Shown here in pieces: positions 24,965 to 29,034 of a stretch of 29,034 nt of DNA; position 1 is the first letter of the stretch; the number at the start of each line of letters is the position of its first letter. Location: assembly GCA_017560605.1 (NCBI GenBank), contig JAFZEQ010000030.1, forward strand, positions 1 through 29,034. Reading direction: 5' to 3'. Origin of the DNA: Paludibacteraceae bacterium. Its GTDB lineage: Bacteria; Bacteroidota; Bacteroidia; Bacteroidales; Paludibacteraceae. The position numbers and the translations under genes were made by a program. The notes under the pieces were generated by a model that worked only from the letters and a program-made list of their open reading frames with translations, had not been told where the DNA came from and did not search any database.

Positions 24965-25905
24965 AAATTCTTATAGCACCACTCAATTGGGGATTGGGGC
25001 ATGCCACCCGATGTATTCCATTGATTCGTCACTATTTAGATAATGGCGATGAGGTTGTTTTAGGGGGTGATGGTGATAGTTTGACACTATTGCGTCGGCA
25101 CTTTCCCGATCTTCGAGTTGTTAATCTACCTTCTTTAGAATTAAGCTATTCAGCCAACTCTGCACAGAGAGGATTTTATCTGCGTGCCATACCTGCATTG
25201 CTGCGCTTTACTATTGCGGATCACTATTATCTACGCAAGCAACTTGCAATCGAGCATTTTGATTTAATAGTATCAGATAATCGTTTCGGCCTGTTTTCAA
25301 AACAAACGCGCTGTGTTTATATCACACACCAATTGTATGTGCGTTTGCCAAAACGTTTACGTATATTTCAGCCTATCGCGCGTGCGCTACATGCGTGCGT
25401 ATATAAAAGGTATCATGAAGTATGGGTCCCTGATTATGAGGATCGAAACTCCAATCTGGCTGGTGAGCTATGCCATGGCAGAAAATTCGATGCTCGTGCT
25501 AAGTATATTGGACCGCTTTCTCGCTTTGTCATTCCCGAAGGGATACCGAAGGGATACCGAAGGGATGATTGTTTCACGTTAGCTATCTTATCAGGGTTGG
25601 AACCGCAGCGTTCTATCTTCGAACGTCAGTTATTGGATCGAGCAGAAAAAACGGGAGAAACAATGTTGTTGGTTCAAGGTTTGGTGCATCGCCCTCCAAC
25701 TCGTATCCAACGAGGCAAGGTAACGATTGTACCTCACCTATCTGACAACGAGTTGATTGTTGAGATGCAAAATGCAACTAAGATTGTTGCACGTAGTGGT
25801 TATTCAACGATAATGGATCTAGCTGCTTTAGGATTACTTGATAAGGCAGAATTCTATCCAACACCTGGACAAAGCGAACAAGAGTATCTAGCCTCTCGTT
25901 TCTAG
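24961..25905 (+). CDS. MurG-like glycosyltransferase with internal 11-bp repeat, probably C-terminally short
   Basis: 314 residues with GT-B fold features: N-terminal APLNWGLGHATRC (residues 6-18, glycine loop with GHAT), ILSGLEPQRSIFERQL in the middle and the donor-site ARSGYSTIMDLAAL with PTPGQSEQEYLASRF at the end. Bacteroidota homologues I know usually continue some 30-40 residues past EQEYL; here the frame ends at once, with the stop shared with the convergent ldcA gene. Residues about 191-205 (IPEGIPKGYRRDD) are encoded by an 11-bp tandem repeat. It may transfer a sugar for an envelope glycan; donor and acceptor are unknown. The start overlaps the radical SAM stop. Confidence 0.85.
   Translation: MKILIAPLNWGLGHATRCIPLIRHYLDNGDEVVLGGDGDSLTLLRRHFPDLRVVNLPSLELSYSANSAQRGFYLRAIPALLRFTIADHYYLRKQLAIEHFDLIVSDNRFGLFSKQTRCVYITHQLYVRLPKRLRIFQPIARALHACVYKRYHEVWVPDYEDRNSNLAGELCHGRKFDARAKYIGPLSRFVIPEGIPKGYRRDDCFTLAILSGLEPQRSIFERQLLDRAEKTGETMLLVQGLVHRPPTRIQRGKVTIVPHLSDNELIVEMQNATKIVARSGYSTIMDLAALGLLDKAEFYPTPGQSEQEYLASRF
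25536..25566 (+). repeat. 11-bp tandem repeat (about 2.8 copies) inside the glycosyltransferase gene
   Basis: The unit CGAAGGGATAC occurs at 25536-25546 and 25547-25557, with a 9-base partial third copy at 25558-25566. Because 11 is not a multiple of three, each copy is read in a different frame (PEGI, PKGY, RRD), and any gain or loss of one copy shifts the frame. Confidence 0.95.
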
Positions 25906-26714
25906 TTTGGTCTTTTTCCTAAAAAGATGGGAGTATTTGGCATTTCATGTCCAACTGTAGCACGTAGTTGGATAGGGTAATCGTATTCAGCAACGGCTTG
26001 TAATATGGTTTCTTCAATAGTACATCCCATACGTTCGTCTATTGCGCAATCTGTGAAATGCCCTACGATTAACCCACTGATGCGTCCTAATACACCACTC
26101 ATGCGTAGGTTATTCATCATGCGATCTATATGATAGTGTGCCTCATCAATATCTTCAATGAGTAGGATAGGGGCGCTATCCAATTGATCTATAATATGAT
26201 TAAGGTCCCATGGGGTACCTTGTAATCCATATAATACGCTTAGGTTGCCGCCGATGATTAATCGATTGTCTTTATTTTCGCCTTTTAGAGCTTCTTTCAT
26301 AGCTTTTAGCGTAGGATCGTCGTCGGCTAATTCGCTGATGTCTTTACACATGGACATGTGCAAGGACTCTACACCATGTAGAGACATTAAACTGTGTAGT
26401 TCTGTGATATCAGAGTAACCAACTATCAATGGCCATTCCGTCTTTGGGCGTGTTGGCAGTTGAATTTTATCCAATATTTGCTGTAAACCATATCCTCCTC
26501 GACTACATAGTATGATGTCTATAGAAGGGTCAGCTAGTGCTTCGTTTATATCACTTAATCGTTGTTCTGTGGTACCAGCAAAACGACCATATTGCTGCAT
26601 AGCATGTTTACCTATACTTACACGGTATCCCCAGCTCTCAAGTCGCTCTTGAGCTCGGGTAATATAATCTGGTGCAATAACTCCAGATGGTGATATTATG
26701 CGAATATGTTTCAT
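25902..26714 (-). CDS. LD-carboxypeptidase (peptidase S66, LdcA type)
   Basis: 270 residues from ATG 26714. The open frame extends to 26771, but a promoter box at 26721-26728 lies in that extension and the family begins at MKHIRIISPSGVIAP. The catalytic triad is present: nucleophile S71 in CSRGGYG, Glu187 in LLIEDIDE and His256 in GHEMPN. The enzyme trims the terminal D-Ala from murein tetrapeptides in recycling. The protein ends 14 residues after the catalytic His, roughly 20 residues earlier than usual, at a stop shared with the glycosyltransferase (CTAG). Confidence 0.9.
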   Translation of the reverse strand: MKHIRIISPSGVIAPDYITRAQERLESWGYRVSIGKHAMQQYGRFAGTTEQRLSDINEALADPSIDIILCSRGGYGLQQILDKIQLPTRPKTEWPLIVGYSDITELHSLMSLHGVESLHMSMCKDISELADDDPTLKAMKEALKGENKDNRLIIGGNLSVLYGLQGTPWDLNHIIDQLDSAPILLIEDIDEAHYHIDRMMNNLRMSGVLGRISGLIVGHFTDCAIDERMGCTIEETILQAVAEYDYPIQLRATVGHEMPNTPIFLGKRPN

Positions 26715-26720
26715 ATGCTG

Positions 26721-26750
26721 CAAAATTACTATTTTTTTTTCATATATCAA
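26721..26750 (-). promoter_or_regulatory. Promoter of the LD-carboxypeptidase gene
   Basis: Minus-strand TTG (26750-26748), 19 bp, then TAATTTTG (26728-26721). The box ends 6 bp before the ATG at 26714, so the transcript would be leaderless or nearly so. Confidence 0.65.
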
Positions 26751-26760
26751 AAAAAAGTTG

Positions 26761-26768
26761 TACCTTTG
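26761..26768 (+). promoter_or_regulatory. -7 box of the TPR/PD40 gene promoter
   Basis: TACCTTTG, exact TAnnTTTG match, with only a T-run at the -33 position. The ATGs at 26772 and 26778 are 3 and 9 bp downstream. It forms an imperfect palindrome with the ldcA promoter, centred near 26744. Confidence 0.6.
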
Positions 26769-26771
26769 CAA

Positions 26772-28169
26772 ATGATTATGCGAAAATTTTACCTAGTTAT
26801 AGTTTTTTTGTGTTCAGCTGCAATGCTTGTTGCGCAGAACACAGCTGCTGATAAGCTTTTTAAGGCCGGCAATTATAAGCAGGCACGAGAGAAGTATGCT
26901 GCCTTGCTAAAGAGTAGCCCTAATAATTCACATGCTATATTTCACTATGCACGATGCTCACAGGAACTTGGCGATTTGAAAACTGCGTTAGAGTATTATC
27001 GTAAATTACCTACAAATTACAAGGCCAAGTATTGTCCCATTGGAGATGTCTATGTACGACAATTAAACCCAGATGCTGCAATTGAAGCATATACCAAGTA
27101 TCTTTCATTGATCGGAAAGGATATAGAAGAGGAGCCGCAGGTGGCTCAACTGATTGCACGTGCAGAAATAGTGCAGCGTTATTTGCGTCGAGTGGAGCGC
27201 ATTACAGTAATAGATTCCGTTTTGGTCCCTATTGACAAGATGTTAGAATATTGTGTCATGTCGGCAGAGGCTGGTCAGTTGAAATATGAAGTTCCATCTG
27301 GTTTAGAATATACAAACGCGCGAGGTGATTATCGTCTTCTAGCAAAGAACGATGGTTCTACTCAAAAGATCTATTCTACTCATCGTTTAATAGATACTTG
27401 GACCGAGCCAGAAGAATTGCCTAGAAATATCAATTTTACTAGTAAGCAATCATCTCCTTATTTATTAACTGATGGTGTTACACTTTATTTTGCCGCAGAA
27501 TCGCCAGAAGGTTTTGGAGGATTAGATATCTATATCTCACGATACAATGTAACGACTGAAGTATATACCGATCCTGATAATATAGGCTTACCTTATAACT
27601 CATCTTATAATGAATATATGCTTGTTTTAGATGAGTCACAACAAAAAGGTTATTTAGCAACAGATCGCTTTGCTCCTGCTGGATATGTGCATATATATAC
27701 ATATCTAATTCCAAAGAAAAAACAGTATTGGAAAGATCTAGAGTCAGCTGAATTAATTAAATATGCACAATTACGAGCGTGGGATGTAGCTAAAGATAAT
27801 CAGGTTGATGATGACGAGGAATCTTTGTCGGAGTCTAGTGTCGTAGACTCATTAAATATGTTTGTAGAAGGTGGGGCTGGTGACTTTTATTTTGTGCTCA
27901 ATGATTCTGTTGTCTATACGGTTGCTGAACAATTTAAGTCAAACGAAGCATATTCTCTGTTTGAAAATTGGGAAAAGGCAGAAAATAAAATCAATACAGA
28001 TGAATTACAATTAGAGGATTTACGCAAGCAATATTTTCTAGCAGATGAACAAGGTAGAGAGCAGCTGACTCCTGTTATTGTTGAGTTAGAATGTAGTTTA
28101 TACAAGGAAAAGAAACAAAATAACATTCTCTTACAAGAGATAAGACAAAAAGAAATGAGCGCCTATTAA
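26772..28169 (+). CDS. Exported TPR and PD40-repeat protein
   Basis: 465 residues from ATG 26772 (463 from 26778); both lie just after the -7 box, and 26778 gives the cleaner signal peptide MRKFYLVIVFLCSAAMLVAQ. The open frame to 26706 is untenable because it crosses the promoter. Mature residues about 22-135 hold TPR-like helices (DKLFKAGNYKQAREKYAALL, HYARCSQELGDLKTALEYY). Residues about 175-310 have PD40/WD40-like strands (SPYLLTDGVTLYFAAESPEG, GGLDIYISRY). An acidic stretch precedes a helical, coiled-coil-prone C-terminus. It lacks the OmpA-like domain of the related type IX secretion protein PorE. Probably periplasmic or outer-membrane associated. Confidence 0.82.
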   Translation: MIMRKFYLVIVFLCSAAMLVAQNTAADKLFKAGNYKQAREKYAALLKSSPNNSHAIFHYARCSQELGDLKTALEYYRKLPTNYKAKYCPIGDVYVRQLNPDAAIEAYTKYLSLIGKDIEEEPQVAQLIARAEIVQRYLRRVERITVIDSVLVPIDKMLEYCVMSAEAGQLKYEVPSGLEYTNARGDYRLLAKNDGSTQKIYSTHRLIDTWTEPEELPRNINFTSKQSSPYLLTDGVTLYFAAESPEGFGGLDIYISRYNVTTEVYTDPDNIGLPYNSSYNEYMLVLDESQQKGYLATDRFAPAGYVHIYTYLIPKKKQYWKDLESAELIKYAQLRAWDVAKDNQVDDDEESLSESSVVDSLNMFVEGGAGDFYFVLNDSVVYTVAEQFKSNEAYSLFENWEKAENKINTDELQLEDLRKQYFLADEQGREQLTPVIVELECSLYKEKKQNNILLQEIRQKEMSAY

Positions 28170-28187
28170 GGACGCTCATTTCTTTTT
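28151..28187. terminator. Bidirectional terminator between the TPR gene and mdh
   Basis: A perfect 11-bp hairpin: arm AGAAATGAGCG 28151-28161 and arm CGCTCATTTCT 28173-28183, with further CCT/AGG pairing in the loop, then TTTT. The TPR gene stop codon lies in the loop. The A/T tracts let it serve the convergent mdh as well. Confidence 0.85.
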
Positions 28188-28200
28188 ATAGTTAACATTT

Positions 28201-29034
28201 TTAGAGTGAACCGATCTCTTTGAGTATTGCAGTAGTTTTTGCAACAGCCTCTTCGCTAGCTGCGAACAATGCTTTCTCTGCCTCGTTCAATGGCAACTCA
28301 ACGATCTTCTCAATACCGTTTTTACCTATGATACATGGAACACCGATAGTGATATCGTTATAGCCATACTCACCTTCGAGGTAAGCAGAACATGGGATCA
28401 TCTTCTTTTGATCGTTGATGATGCTGTCAGCTACTGCAGCAGCTGCTGCACCTGGAGCCATCCATGCACTTGTACCAAGAAGACCTGTCAATGTAGCACC
28501 ACCTACCATAGTGTCTTTTGCTACTTGCTCAAGCTCCTCAGCGCTAATCATCTCGCTAACTGGCATACCTTTGTAGGTAGCAAAACGAGTCATAGGAATC
28601 ATAGTGGTATCACCGTGACCACCGATTACGAAACCTTCAACCTCATTAGCATTGCACTCAAGTTTTTGGCTCAAGAAATATTTGAAACGGCTGCTATCCA
28701 AAGCACCACCCATACCGATGACACGGTTACGTGGCAAACCTAGTGCCTTGTATGTGAGGTAAGCCATAGTATCCATAGGGTTAGATACTACAACAAGGAT
28801 TGCGTTAGGTGAGTAGGTGAGGATTTGGTTAGCTACGCTCTTCACGATACCAGCGTTTACACCGATAAGTTCCTCACGAGTCATACCTGGTTTACGTGGA
28901 AGACCAGAAGTGATAACTACTACATCAGAACCAGCTGTTTGGCTGTAGTCGTTGGTTACACCTTTAACTACGGTGTCAAAGCCCAACAATTGAGCAGTTT
29001 GCATGATATCCATGGCTTTGCCTTCTGCAACGCC
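28201..29034 (-). CDS. mdh: Malate dehydrogenase, N-terminus outside window
   Basis: The frame is open from the window edge (29034) for 277 codons plus stop; the ATG at 29013 is internal. It shows GVAEGKAMDIMQTAQ, the substrate-binding SGLPRKPGMTREEL with the Arg pair, VVSNPMDTMAYL, and the catalytic His block GGHGDTTMIPM. This is the LDH-like, tetrameric type of malate dehydrogenase that interconverts malate and oxaloacetate with NAD. About 35 N-terminal residues with the Rossmann GxGxxG loop are cut off. Codon use looks like that of highly expressed genes. Confidence 0.96.
   Translation of the reverse strand, partial: GVAEGKAMDIMQTAQLLGFDTVVKGVTNDYSQTAGSDVVVITSGLPRKPGMTREELIGVNAGIVKSVANQILTYSPNAILVVVSNPMDTMAYLTYKALGLPRNRVIGMGGALDSSRFKYFLSQKLECNANEVEGFVIGGHGDTTMIPMTRFATYKGMPVSEMISAEELEQVAKDTMVGGATLTGLLGTSAWMAPGAAAAAVADSIINDQKKMIPCSAYLEGEYGYNDITIGVPCIIGKNGIEKIVELPLNEAEKALFAASEEAVAKTTAILKEIGSL

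Noticed and set aside
26706..26771. Upstream extensions of the TPR gene and LD-carboxypeptidase, with similar peptides
   Set aside because: Both cross the promoter boxes of their own gene. The similarity arises from the inverted repeat, not from a shared domain.
1..29034. CRISPR array, prophage, toxin-antitoxin or defence island
   Set aside because: No spaced repeats, cas, integrase, transposase, restriction or toxin-like genes were found on either strand.

Overview
The window reads as chromosomal DNA from a member of the order Bacteroidales (phylum Bacteroidota). The evidence is a GT3-type glycogen synthase, a fused SecDF, the DUF4271-hemD-rnpA-yidD cluster, a SurA-like/OstA-like envelope operon, and promoters of the phylum-specific TTG-N20-TAnnTTTG type found upstream of most transcription units. 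Genus cannot be settled from the sequence. Almost everything is housekeeping. There is no prophage, insertion sequence, CRISPR array or rRNA, and no gene-free stretch over 300 bases apart from 7271-7893, which holds a terminator, a decayed gene, a second terminator and a tRNA.

Layout. 1-3284 (minus) is a probable four-gene operon: a PRiA4-ORF3-like acidic protein, miaA, a PKD lipoprotein and a glycogen synthase cut by the window edge. 3490-4029 (plus) is a small MTA/SAH-nucleosidase-like protein. 4241-7270 (plus) is secDF with a leader of about 95 nt and a strong terminator. 7372-7751 is a DUF4846 pseudogene. 7804-7877 (minus) is tRNA-Arg(CCG). 7894-10193 (minus) is an operon of a GNAT-like protein, a Fur-family regulator and a membrane zinc peptidase. 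10324-15029 (plus) runs LOG-family protein, DUF4271, hemD, rnpA, yidD, trmD and alkaline phosphatase. 15043-16276 (minus) is prmC-recX. 16315-17343 (plus) is ribD.

17463-25905 (plus) is a long co-directional run. It starts with envelope biogenesis (a lipoprotein foldase-like protein, a SurA-like PPIase, an OstA-like LPS-transport protein and a beta-barrel protein), then dnaG, a radical SAM protein and a glycosyltransferase. The glycosyltransferase meets the LD-carboxypeptidase gene tail to tail on a shared CTAG. A TPR/PD40 lipoprotein-like or secreted protein (plus) and malate dehydrogenase (minus, cut by the window edge) finish the window.

No new multi-gene system stands out. The points most worth a second look are: the DUF4846 pseudogene, whose lesions can be mapped to the base; an 11-bp tandem repeat inside a glycosyltransferase gene that could switch its reading frame; the ldcA/glycosyltransferase junction, where both proteins look shortened; a palindromic divergent promoter and other promoters only a few bases from start codons; a Fur homologue without the usual His cluster; and a 19-codon ORF in the secDF leader. 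Several gene starts are corrected from promoter or signal-peptide evidence.
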